Assembly (NCBI GenBank): GCA_025201705.1
Contig: MU616676.1
Location: 1-58,274 of the forward strand
Length of the DNA stretch: 58,274 nucleotides
Direction of reading: 5' to 3'
Source: Dissophora ornata
Taxonomy: Eukaryota; Mortierellomycota; Mortierellomycetes; Mortierellales; Mortierellaceae
The position numbers and the translations under genes are program-made. Positions 44,801 through 56,200 of this stretch are shown here, in pieces. The number at the start of each line of letters is the position of its first letter. Within the stretch, counting starts at the first letter, position 1. The notes beneath the pieces were generated by a model. The model was not told the DNA's origin, ran no database searches, and saw only the letters and a list, made by a program, of their open reading frames with translations.

Positions 44801-46877
44801 GTACCATCCAAACGTTCCATGCTCGATCTCATACGCAAACTCTGACGCATTCTTGTCCGTGTCCCTGATGACGTTCTCATCGTCTACCTCCTCAGAGTTA
44901 AAGAATTCTTGGAGACGTTCATAAGCGACCTTGCCCCCCACGAGCGAAGAAAAGGACTGATTAATCATCCTCACTGGACCCTCTAGCATAGATATCAAAG
45001 TGATCGCAGTGAACATCCTTTGGAGATTCAGGGGCTCATCTGTGTTGGCGATGGCCGTATAGATGGAAAGGGTCGCGAAGACGCAGAATGGCACGGTCGA
45101 GATGAGGAAGACGGAGATAAAGGTGATCCAGGCGTAGAACTTGCGGAGTTCTTTCAGTTGCAGGTTCCGGGCATTGGCGATCTTGCCTGTGAAGTGGGAT
45201 TCCCAGCCATACAGCTTGATAGATTTGACGTACGTCACAAGCTCAGTGATGAGTTTCATTCTCTCGTCCGAGGACATCATCATGGCCACATAGTGCTTTC
45301 CGATCTGGGGAGAAGAAGAGCCGCTGATGCCGAGGATGATGACAATAACTCCGAGACTGGCGAACCCGGCGTATTTGACCTCGTTATATAATAGCACGAG
45401 GACGATGCATATTTCGACGATGGAAGACCAGGAGTAATGGATGACCTGGAAGAGGGCCACGACCTTGTCAACGTCAGTGCTCATGTGGTTGACGATCGAG
45501 CCCATGCCCTCTTGCTTGTTGGTCGAGCTCAGACGCAGTGACTTGCGGTAGATCAGGTTAACGAACACGCCACGAGCCTTCAGACTGCAGTTGAAGTTAA
45601 TGTTTAAAAATTGAGCGTCGAACAACGCAGCGATGAAAGAGGTGGAAAACACAGCGATCAGCAGACCGAAGCCGATCCATGGCTCCTGGGGTGGGGTCCC
45701 TGCGTCCTCTGAGGAAGCGGAGTAACTCACGACGAACGCAATCATATTCGAGAATAGGGTTGGGCGCACGTATGTTGCAGCGATCCAAAGGATTCTAGGA
45801 ATGGCGGCTGTCATGAATCCGTAACCGACAGCTCCGAGCACGATTTTGGCGAGTACGGTCCTGCTAAGTCCGAGTTTGGTTGTTCCCTTGTCTTTGCCAT
45901 CCCCCTCGTTCTTCAGCTTCTGAGCCACCATCACCTCATGTGCGTCCATCTTGGCCTTGGTGGTAAGATAGAGTGGGTAACTCAGTAGTTTGGGGTGCAA
46001 GTTCCAGATGTCCTCCATCCTCAGTGTCTTTTTCTTGCCTAACCTCAGCAATGGCAGCAGCCAGAAGAACGTCACCCGCGCAAAAAAGTTGGAATTTGGT
46101 TCTGGGGATGGATTGGCCTGGACAAGCGGCGTGACATTGGGTCGGACTAGGATGGACCGGTTGGGCTTGGGAATGTTCTCGAGCGCAAAGACCAAGAAGG
46201 CGACCACCGTGAAGGCGAGCTTCAGGGCTGGGATGGTTGATGACAGTCCATCAGAGGATTCTTGGATGAGGGAGCGGGTGGGAAAGATGGAAATAAGAGC
46301 GGTAAAGAGCCAGAAGACGAGGAGAACTGGGGAAGGGTTGGGCATGTTGAAGAACTCGAACCAGTGGAGCAATGCCGCGCTGGTCTGGTAACGTCATAGA
46401 AAAAATATGCGTGAGGATGGGGTCCAGCTGACACATCAGGTTTCTGGATAAGCATTCACCGCACTTACCAAAGAGACCAAGTAGAAGACCGTGCTCAGCA
46501 GACTGGATGATGGGTATTCGCTCTGGGAGACAAGCTTGATCAAAAGTCCGAGCTGAAGGGCGATTGCAGCCACCACAGCTAGCATTTTGAAGTAGAAGAC
46601 CGCATTAGGTTTGACACCCACGAGTCGCCCTTTTCCAGCAACCCTGTGCAGCGTTGGAGAGAAGGCGATGAGCAGAGCTATGCTGGGTAAAAGTGTCAGC
46701 ACACTAAGGGGGATTGAGGGAAAGAGAAAGAAAGAAGAGATCAGAGATGCACTGGTTGAATTGAAAGACGGGGCTTCTGACATGAATAGAGACATACCTG
46801 TCCTGAAAGCAAAGACTAAAGTCCATGTCACGTCTTTGACTAAAGACGCTCCATCCTTCTACGCCACAGAACGGCAT
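41850..46877 (-). CDS. ABCC (MRP/Ycf1-type) full ABC transporter
   Basis: Model: 46877-46798, 46682-46469, 46384-44273, 44150-41850, 1568 aa, phases agree. This is the typical size of MRP1/Ycf1. An N-terminal TMD0 of several helices (residues 1-about 230) follows the usual short extracellular start (DFSLCFQD). TMD1 comes next. NBD1 has Walker A GRVGEGKSS (about 717), a signature written VSGGQKQR rather than LSGGQ, and Walker B IFDDPLSAVD. A charged, acidic linker with many Ser/Thr (ENSDDDEDLDG) precedes TMD2. NBD2 has GRTGAGKSS (about 1362), MSLGQRQ (LSGGQ variant) and LCLDEATAAID. A long Lys/Glu stretch is inserted in front of NBD1. Expected role: export or vacuolar loading of glutathione conjugates, metals or natural products. 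A TTTATAAA lies about 60 bp before the ATG. It could serve the nearby NRPS product; this is inference from position. Confidence 0.92.
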
Positions 46878-46934
46878 TGTTGAGCGAGCAGATGAAAATT
46901 AAGAAAAGAAAGAGAAAATATGTGCGCTCTACTG

Positions 46935-46942
46935 TTTATAAA
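46935..46942 (-). promoter_or_regulatory. Possible TATA element of the ABCC gene
   Basis: TTTATAAA about 60 bp before the ABCC ATG. Position only. Confidence 0.3.
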
Positions 46943-49720
46943 GGAGAATTGCAGAGGGCATAATGGTGTTGTAGTATGGCGCAGAGCAGTGCTTGCTTGT
47001 TGATTTATGAACGTCAACGTATAAAGGAAATTGGACGCTGATGCTGAAGCGAAAAGAAGAAGGGATTGAGGAAGGAGAGATTGTCCCTCTTAATAGGTCA
47101 CCTCCGTTTCTATTCCTCGCCCTGTCCCACACTAAGGCTTTTTCCGCAGTAAGGCTCTCAATCTTTTTTGGCATTGCATGCCGTCCAAAATGGGCGGAGA
47201 GACAAATTGCATCTTGGTATACTGCATACCCTCACGCAAGAGCGAAAACTGCATCGTCACCCTAGCTTGACATGGAAACCTAATAAACCGCCAGTGTCAT
47301 GCCCGGAATTCAGTCGACCCAAGTCCTTTTTTTTTTTTTTTTTTGCACGTACTGTACGGGCCTTCCTAGCCTGCGGACTTCGAGGAGGCCTTCAATTCCC
47401 AGGACAGATTTTACCTTTGTTCATGCACAGGGGTTTGCGGGAAAATCAATTCCTTCCATGGTACACAGTTCGGGTCCTGACCCAATCACCATTGCGGCTC
47501 TGGTGATTGGCACAAGCTTATTTTAACTCATAAAATTATTTTCTACCGGTTTGCTTGCCGTGCATGCAAACATTCGCAGGCCAAGTTCAAAGCACCAGCC
47601 TTAAAAATAATAACGCCATCACGGAGCCATATTCCCTACAAAAAGGTGTTGGGTACTCGAACCCTCAATGCCAAAACTTGGCTGTACATGATACAGATGA
47701 TAAATCCGAAGACAGCTGTCGGAAAAGCTAAAGACGATAATGGTCTATCTTCCATCACGTGAAGTACTCTTTGCTAAAGCCAATCTATTGTCATGTTTTT
47801 TCCCAAGAACCGAAGCGAGAACGTGCTTTCATTTTCTTTTTACTAGATCGCGCATTTTCATTGGATGATTCAAGTTCCGCCGCACAGGGCCATAAACCCT
47901 CGTGCTAGTCCTAGGCGTCAGTCAAGCGATGCCAGATGTGTGATTTTAAGAGTGGCACGCCACCCCCGGTTCCCAGGGTACATGTACAGTACAGTATGTA
48001 CTGTCCTGCCGACTCGCCCATCACAACTGACTCAATTTATGTGACTTGAGCCTTTGTGTTCGCTTTTAATGCATGGCAAGCTTGCAGATTTTACCCAGGA
48101 GATACTGCGGACTGCGGATTTCGCTTGGGAAATACTGCGGATTTCACCAGCTGGAAATAAATATCAGCAACACCAGACATTTTCAACCACTTCTATCGTT
48201 TTCTTATGTGTACTCGTGTGTGAGTTCCTTCCTCAATTTTATCATCTTAACTGGGCATAAAAAACCCCATCCTTGGTTCCCCGGTTATTTCATGGTCGTA
48301 ATAACATACTTTCACTCGGTCTCTTCGTGAGAGCGTACAGTATATTGCTGATTCTCGGTTTCGTGAAAGTACGAGGCGGAGGGTTCCCAGGCCTATCATA
48401 TTGACCGACAATCATAAAGACTACCACAGCGATAACACAGGCCGTTAGACGAATATTAAGTCAACGACAATAACAGGAAGGACGGGAAAGAACAAATCAT
48501 GTCACCACATATGAGATAGCGCCGGATCCGCCTTCCGCCTTAAATCTTGCTGCAGAGTTGATTACACGGAATTCATCCGAAAAAACACATCGTCTGGAAG
48601 GCCAAGGGAAGTGCGGAATTTCAAGCGGGAACCAATAAAGTAAACGTTCCTGTAATTCAGGGCTGGAGCACTTCATCAAGTGTCGACACACCAACGACGC
48701 GTTATACCGATTCAAGAGTCAGCAGTGGTTGTTTAACAGACGATTCAACTAAATTGACTCTCAGGAGCTCACAATCGATAACATGAGAGTCGTCACATGA
48801 AGGTAGTGCCAGGACACTAGTTGTCAGTCAAGACATCACCGATGTTCCAGCATTGCACTAATGCACAGTCTATCACCTGCGGGATGGAATCCCCAATAAA
48901 AATTTTACAGCACAATACAGGGCCGATGGCGGAGGGCTGGGGCTTGATATGAGCAGGGTCGGAGTGCGGCATAGATTTGAACCAATAAATCAACATTGCC
49001 TCGAACTATGTGCTGCATGTCGCCTTTGTACTACGCTTTAGGCTGTGCAACATGGTGTGAATGTTTCGATGGACAAAAGTAGTTTAGTGCGATTTTTGCA
49101 AACTTTATTTGAAGTCGAAACCCGGCGAAGTGCATTCAGAAACTAATAAAAAAAAAAAAAGCATTCAGAAACTATGCGAGAGCCAATCAAGTACTCTATC
49201 GCAATGCACGCAATAGAAGAAAAGAAAAGTCTGCGTTTGTCGTTTATCTGAACCCAATGCTTTTGGGCTGAAAGCAAAAATCAATCCTTCAGTTGGACGG
49301 TGCTGCGCCCGCTCTTTGTCTTTGAGCTCGGATAAATTATTGCTTTGTGCAAGTGCCGCGGACAAGTGCCCATGCTCAATATGAAAAGACCATAATGAAT
49401 CAAGATTGTTTCTACGCCGCCTTTTTTCCCCAACGCATCTTGTGAGGCGATGAAGACTGACACAGTAAAATGGAAACATGAGGCATTTATCCTTTCGTGT
49501 GCAGATTCATTCCCATACAAGTCCGCTTCCTTGCTTCTGGGCGCAGACATTTTGGTACTGTATTCTTTTTCCTTGTGGAAGTCGGATATTAAAGTTTTTC
49601 TGTTGAGTTAAGGTCCCGTCATAAGGTTTTTCTACGACGGACATTCGTGTGCATTTTTACGTGAGCTCAAATCTAATTTCAGTCTTGTACTCCCAAAGTG
49701 TTCCTCGCACCTTGTCATTA

Positions 49721-49872
49721 AATCGAAGCAAACGCTTATAATTGAGGCAAACGCATGTAATCGAAGCAAACGCATGTAATCGAAGCAGACGCATGTAATG
49801 GAGGCAGACTCATGTAATGGAGGCAAACGCATGTAGTAGAGGTAAACGCAAGTAGACTGAAGCAAACGTATT
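49721..49872. repeat. 19-bp minisatellite, eight units
   Basis: Eight units of the form AATCGAAGCAAACGCATGT with up to about six changes lie back to back, about 370 bp upstream of the proposed NRPS start. A promoter role is possible but not shown. Confidence 0.9.
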
Positions 49873-50238
49873 TCCCTCCAACCGTTAAATAGGTCTCATT
49901 TCGCTTCTTTGCACATCGGCCATTACATTCTCCAAGAAATGAACAACAGCAATCAGGTATGTGTGGGCAAGAGACTCAGTAACCTGGCCATGCATTTCTA
50001 TACGTAGCCAATGCATATATCTAAAGCGACCCATCGATAGGATCCTTCATATTTTACCAACAGTACTTCTGGTACTGAACAGACAACTACCGCAGCAACA
50101 AGCGATCTTATTAAGCAGGTACGGTGGCATAGCATATGCACAGAAAGAAGCCTGCAGCTGTTTGACGATAATGATGGAATAGAACCTGATAAATGCCGCC
50201 TCTCGTGAAAGCAATTTAAGCAAGGAACCCATTCGATC

Positions 50239-53200
50239 ATGGACGACCCTGAGTACTCGAAGCATGCTTCCTTGGTTCGCCTAAACAGCGCGGAGATGTC
50301 TGTCGATATCAGGTAAGATCGGTGCTTCTAGTGCCCACACAGAATCCTTCTCACATAGCATGTCCCTTCACGCGCGAGCTAACCTTGACTCGTTACTCTG
50401 TATAGTGACGGAGACACACTCTTCATTAGCCCGGGGAGTAGTTACCCACCCTCGCCTGGGGGCACTCATCTTTCACGCACTCCATCTGGTAACGACTGCG
50501 CCGTGAAGACTTTCCCATGCATTAAAGCCCCGATACACGTTGCCCTGACCAAGGAGATCTTACATTCTATCATCGATGTGCCTTAGGGGAGATGCTTAGG
50601 GAATCGAAGCATTCACCGAGATGCGCTCAAGCACGTTTGGACGGAGATGGAAGAAGGCTTCTCAACGAGCCTCCCTCGTCAGCATTTGGGCACTCTTTGG
50701 TATGTCTCCATGAATATCTTATCGCGAAACCATGACACCGCAGCATGGAGATATCGAATACTTGTTTATGGTCACTGACGGCGGCAATGCTGGTCCAATA
50801 TCATAGAATGACCGCCTCGATACCGTGCTTGCAGATCAAGAACCTATTCCACTCAATCTGCTTACAGATCATCCGCGACGATTTGAGCTAATCTCCAATG
50901 TGTCCCAGTGGCCTATCCAGCTCGATGGACAACTGGAACAGTCACTCAAGTCCCTGGCCGATGAGTGTGGTGTTGATGTAAACGTAGTTTTGCTGTCTGC
51001 TTGGGGTGTCGTCCTCTCCAGGCTCAGTGGTCAATCCGAGCTCGATATCGCCTTCCGAGTGAGTGCGACCATGGATACTTCCACCTATCTGCCATTGCAT
51101 CTCAACCTTCTGGGAGACCCAAACACAGTTCAACTGCTCGAGCACGTCAAGAAAGCACTCCTTACAGGTCTGTGCAACAAGGGTCACGTTGCACGCCATC
51201 AAGTCTCCTTTTACTGGCTCAACCAAGGGCATGGACCGAATGCTGGAGAACTGCTATCGACTTTGGTCTCAATCGAGTCCGAGCTCGAGCTGCATTTAGG
51301 ATATGTCGATGGCCACATCCAGGGAGCCATGCGATATGCGGCAGCTCTCTTTGATTCCGCCACCATTGAGCGACATGTAGAATATCTCGAATCCATGCTG
51401 AGAGGCTTGGTATCCGATGCTATGCTGCCTGTCGTCAAGATCGACATCGTCTCCTCTGCTGAGCGGAAATTGCTTATTGATACATGGAGCAAGACAATGC
51501 CTCTTCCTCAAGGACACTACACGATCCACCAGTTGTTTGAGGAGCGGGTCGAGCGCACTCCGGAAGCTATTGCCTTTGTCCATGAAGATCAAAACCTGAC
51601 ATACGCAGATTTGAATGCAAGATCCAACAAGCTTGCTCATAGACTCATTGAGCTGGGTGTCCGACCAGACACATGCGTCGGACTGTGTGTGAGTCGCTCA
51701 GTTGCGATGGCCGTGGGTATTCTGGCGATTATGAAGGCTGGAGGTGCCTATATACCTTTGGATCCATCCTATCCGAGCGAACGCCTGAGGAACATCCTTG
51801 CTGATGCCACGCCTTCCATAATGGTCGCTGACGAGACCGGCTGTGCCGCTCTTAATGGCTCAACTTCGCATTCCATGAATGTACTGAACCCAAATGAGTC
51901 TCTGGCGTACCAAACTACCAACCCGCAGGTACATGGGTTGACATCGCGGCACCTGGCCTACGTCATCTACACTTCTGGGTCGACTGGCAAGCCCAAAGGT
52001 GTTATGGTCGAGCATCGGGGTGTATCAAGCTTTTTACAGCACCACAGAGAGCTCATGAGCGTCCAAGAGCACAGCCGCATGCTGCAGTTTGCATCCATCA
52101 GCTTCGACTTCAGTGTCTGGGAGATCTTCCTGTCGTTGTGTTCTGGTGCTGCACTGTACCTGGCCCCAGACAGTATCCGTATGGACCGCAACCAGTTATG
52201 GGACTACATTATTCAGCAGTCAATCACCCATGCGACCTTCACGCCTTCTTTCCTTCAAGATGGAAATGACTTGCCTAGGCCAACTAAGCCATTGACATTG
52301 GTGTTAGGAGGCGAGGCACTCGGACCAAACCTGCTTCAGAATCTGATCCGCCAAGGATACACAGTGTTCAACGACTTTGGGCCAACGGAAGCCTCAGTCA
52401 GCTGCGCCACCTGGAAGTGCCCAGCGGAATATAATGAAGATGTAGTGCCTATTGGGCGACCGTCAGGGAATGCTCGACTCTACGTGCTGGATGACCAACA
52501 GCGGCTGGCGCCACTTGGAACCGTTGGGGAGCTCTACATTGGCGGAGAGGGAGTAGCTCGCGGATATCTCAATAGACCAGACCTTACGGTGGAACGGTTT
52601 CTCCTGGACCCTTTCAGCAAACAAGAGAATGCTCGGATGTACAAGACCGGGGATTTGGTGCGGTACCTTCCTGATGGCAATTTAGTGTATCTAGGTCGCT
52701 CCGACTTTCAGGTCAAGATCCGTGGTTTCCGAATCGAGCTTGGCGAGATTGAGGCGCATCTTGTGGAGCACGAATGGGTGTCCGAGGCTGTGGTTGTGAC
52801 GCTGGGTAACGACGATGACAAGCAGCTTGTCGCGTATGTTGTGTCGGAACCCAAGAAGCAACTTGCGCATCACCTTCGATCTCACCTTGCAGTCAGACTG
52901 CCACAGTACATGGTGCCTTCAGCCTATGTCCGACTGGATGAAATGCCTCTCACGGCAAACGAAAAACTCGACCGCAAAGCCCTTCTCGCACCAAATGAGG
53001 ACGACTTTGCCCGAGAGGCATATGAAGCACCGCGAGGTGACATCGAGATCACTCTTGCCACTATCTGGAGCCAACTTTTGAAGGTCGAGCGGATTAGTCG
53101 TCATGACAACTTTTTTGCGCTCGGTGGACACTCACTCCTTGTCGCAAGGATGATCGACCACTTGCGCCGCATCGATCTCACGGTCTCTGTGCGTTCACTC

Positions 53201-56200
53201 TTTGAGAACCCTACCCTCAGTGCACTAGCACAAGTCGCGAAGGGCTACGAAGCAGCATGTATCCCTTCGAACCTTATAACCCCGGAGACCAAGACTCTGA
53301 CGCCGGAGATGCTGTCATTGATAGACCTGACGCAAGGCGACATTGATCATATTGTACAAAATATCCCAGGAGGAGTCTCCAACGTCCAGGACATCTACGC
53401 GCTGACGCCATTGCAGGACGGCATCTTGTTCCACCATCTGCTCGCCAAAGATGGAGATCCGTACCTGCTCACATCAACCATCGTATTCGAGACGAGGACA
53501 TTGCTTGATCGATACCTTAAAGCATTCCAGATGGTGGTGGACCGACACGATATACTTAGGACGTCCTTTTTCTGGAAAGATTTGTCGACCTCGGCGCAAG
53601 TAGTGCGTAGAAGTGCGCCTCTGCCGATCTTGGAGCTTTCCTTGGACCCGGCTGATGGACCCATCGGCGAGCAACTCAACAAACGGTTCAATCCCAAGCA
53701 CTACAGTATCGATCTGAGTCAGGCACCATTGCTTCGATTCATTGTGGCCCAAGACACCGACGGCCGATGGCTGCTGGTTCAGTTGATTCATCATCTCATT
53801 GGTGACCATGCAGCAGAGGAGGAGATGCATGTCGAGATCAAGGCTATACTGGACGGTCATGGGGACTCTCTCCCAGCGCCTCTTCCTTTCCGCGACCATT
53901 TGGCGCTAGCGCGCTTGAAATCAAGTCCCGAGGATCACGAGCAGTTCTTCAAGGAAATGCTTACCGACATCGATGAGCCTACATTGCCGTTTAGCATGAC
54001 CGCCGTATCTGACGGTGGTACTGAGGTCAAGGAATCATACCAGATTCTGCCGCAAGAGTTGAACGATCGCCTCCGATTACAGGCCAAGCAGCTGCGAGTT
54101 AGCTTGGCTGCGCTCTGCCATGTTGCTTGGGCGCAAGTCCTCGCACGTACCAGTGGACAGCAGCGTGTGGTCTTTGGCACAGTGCTCTTTGGAAGGCTGC
54201 AAACCGGAAATGGGTCTGGACACGCGCTGGGGCTGTCCATGAACACGCTGCCTTTCCGCTGCGACGTTGACGATCGCAGTATTCGCGAATGTGTTCAGGG
54301 CACTCACGTACACTTAACAGCTCTTCTAGAGCACGAGCATGCGTCTTTGGCTCTGGCTCAACGATGCAGTAGCGTCCCTGCAGGTACTCCTCTATTCAGT
54401 GGACTCTTAAACTACAGGCACTCGTCACTCCTTTCGACAAACGGCGTCAGAACACCCAACGGCGAGCTCATCAGCCAGGAGGGGTGGTTTGAATATCCAG
54501 GTCTGGAGTTCTTGAGCAGTCAGGAGCGCACCAACTATCCGCTTACTTTGTCAGTAGAGGATTTCGGCACAGCTCTAGGTCTTACAGCACAGACTATGGA
54601 TCCTGCCGACCCAGCTCGCTTATGTGCGTATATGAAGCAGACTCTAGAGAGTCTAGCCGACGCACTTGAAACTGAAAGCAGTATGCCCATTCGGCAGCTG
54701 GAGGTGTTGCCAGCGGAGGAGCAGGAGCTGCTGCTTCGGACATGGAACGTCACGAACGAGGATTATCCCGCCAATGATTGCCTACACCACCTCTTCGAGA
54801 GGCAGGTCGAGCGGACTCCGGATACTGTTGCTGTTGTGCACGAGGGCCAGTCGTTGACATATAGCGAGCTGAATGCACGCGCCAATTGCTTGGCACATCG
54901 TCTCATAAAACTCGGTGTCCATCCAGACACCCTGGTTGCGATCTGTGTTGAGCGGTCACTTTCGATGATTGTCGGCATACTGGCTATCCTTAAAGCAGGC
55001 GGCGCGTATTTGCCCCTCGATCCGTTCTATGCAGGCGACCGCCTCAAGGATATCCTGCAAGACGCGGCACCTACTATCATACTGGCGGATCGAGTCGGAA
55101 GAATGGCTCTGGGTGAGAGCTCCCTTGCGTCTCTAACCGTCTTGGATCCCAACACTCACGAGCCGCTGCCTGAGTATAATCCTCGGATCGTTGGTCTGAC
55201 TTCGCACCATTTGGCCTACGTCATTTACACCTCTGGCTCTACGGGAAAGCCCAAAGGAGTAATGATCGAGCACCAAGGCGCGGTTAACCTGGTTTACAAC
55301 CGACCTAAACTATTCGGTATTGGACCGGACAGCCGCGTCTTGCAATTCACTTCCTTGAGCTTCGATCATAGCATGTCGGAGATATTCTCAACCTTGCATG
55401 GAGGCGCCAGTCTGTATTTGCTGCAGGACGACGTTCGACTTGACAGGCACCGATTGTGGGACTACATGGCACGACATTCAATCACCCAAGTCAGTTTCAC
55501 TCCCTCGCTCCTTCATGACTGCAAGGACATGCCTGCCTTGGAATGCCTACAGGCGCTCATTGTTATGGGAGAGGATATGCCCCCATCGCTTCCTGGCTCG
55601 CTGAAAACCGTGACACCAAACAGTCTCATCATCAACGACTACGGTCCCACAGAGATCTCTGTTGCAGCGACGGTATGGAAGTGCACAGTGGACTTCAGTG
55701 GAGACAAGGTACCGATCGGTCGTCCCCTTCCCAACAAGACTGTTTATCTCCTTGACACGCATGGTCACCCAGTACCTCTGGGGGCTATCGGTGAAATGTA
55801 CATCGGAGGTATCGGTATGGCAAGAGGGTATCTGAACAGACCAGACCTGACAGCTGACAGATTTCTCCCAGATCCATTCTCAGGGGAGGCTGGGGCCCGG
55901 ATGTACAGGACTGGAGACGTGGCAAAGTATCTCCCCGATGGCAACATTGTCTGCCTGGGTCGCAACGACCACCAAGTGAAGATCCGTGGTTTCCGAATCG
56001 AGCTTGGTGAAATCGAAGCAAGGTTGGCCGAGAACCCCTTGGTGTCTGAAGCCGTGGTTGTTGCTCTAGGGGAAGCGAGCGCCAAGCGCCTTGTTGCTTA
56101 TGTCATCAAACGCCATGACAAGCAGGCTGGGCGAAGCGAGGAAGCAGCTGAATGTAAGCAGATGAATGATTGCAAAGTACCATCTAACTTGCTGTGAAAA

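Larger units (their letters stand above)
46878..50238. other. 3.4-kb region between the divergent ABCC and NRPS genes
   Basis: No gene recognised. Contains a T17 tract (about 47327-47344), an A13 tract (about 49148-49160) and a 19-bp minisatellite (49721-49872). A short possible first exon (ATG AAC AAC AGC AAT CAG then GTATGT, near 49938) could belong to the NRPS transcript. A minus frame at 49281-49550 starting MSAPRSKEADLYGN has no known domain. The region must hold the promoters of both flanking genes. Confidence 0.6.

Noticed and set aside
47640..47720. tRNA-like T-loop (GGGTTCGAGTACCC on the minus strand)
   Set aside because: The position after TTCGANN is A, not C, the five-base T stem does not pair, and no D or anticodon arm can be folded around it.
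48054..48330. Overlapping short frames near a repeated ATACTGCGGATTTC motif
   Set aside because: No start context, no domain and no splice partner; the openness comes from a short local duplication.
50406..50586. Small stand-alone gene ending at TAG 50584 (84 aa)
   Set aside because: Splicing at 50488/50587 gives a phase-perfect path into the NRPS, so this is better read as NRPS leader exons with an intron.
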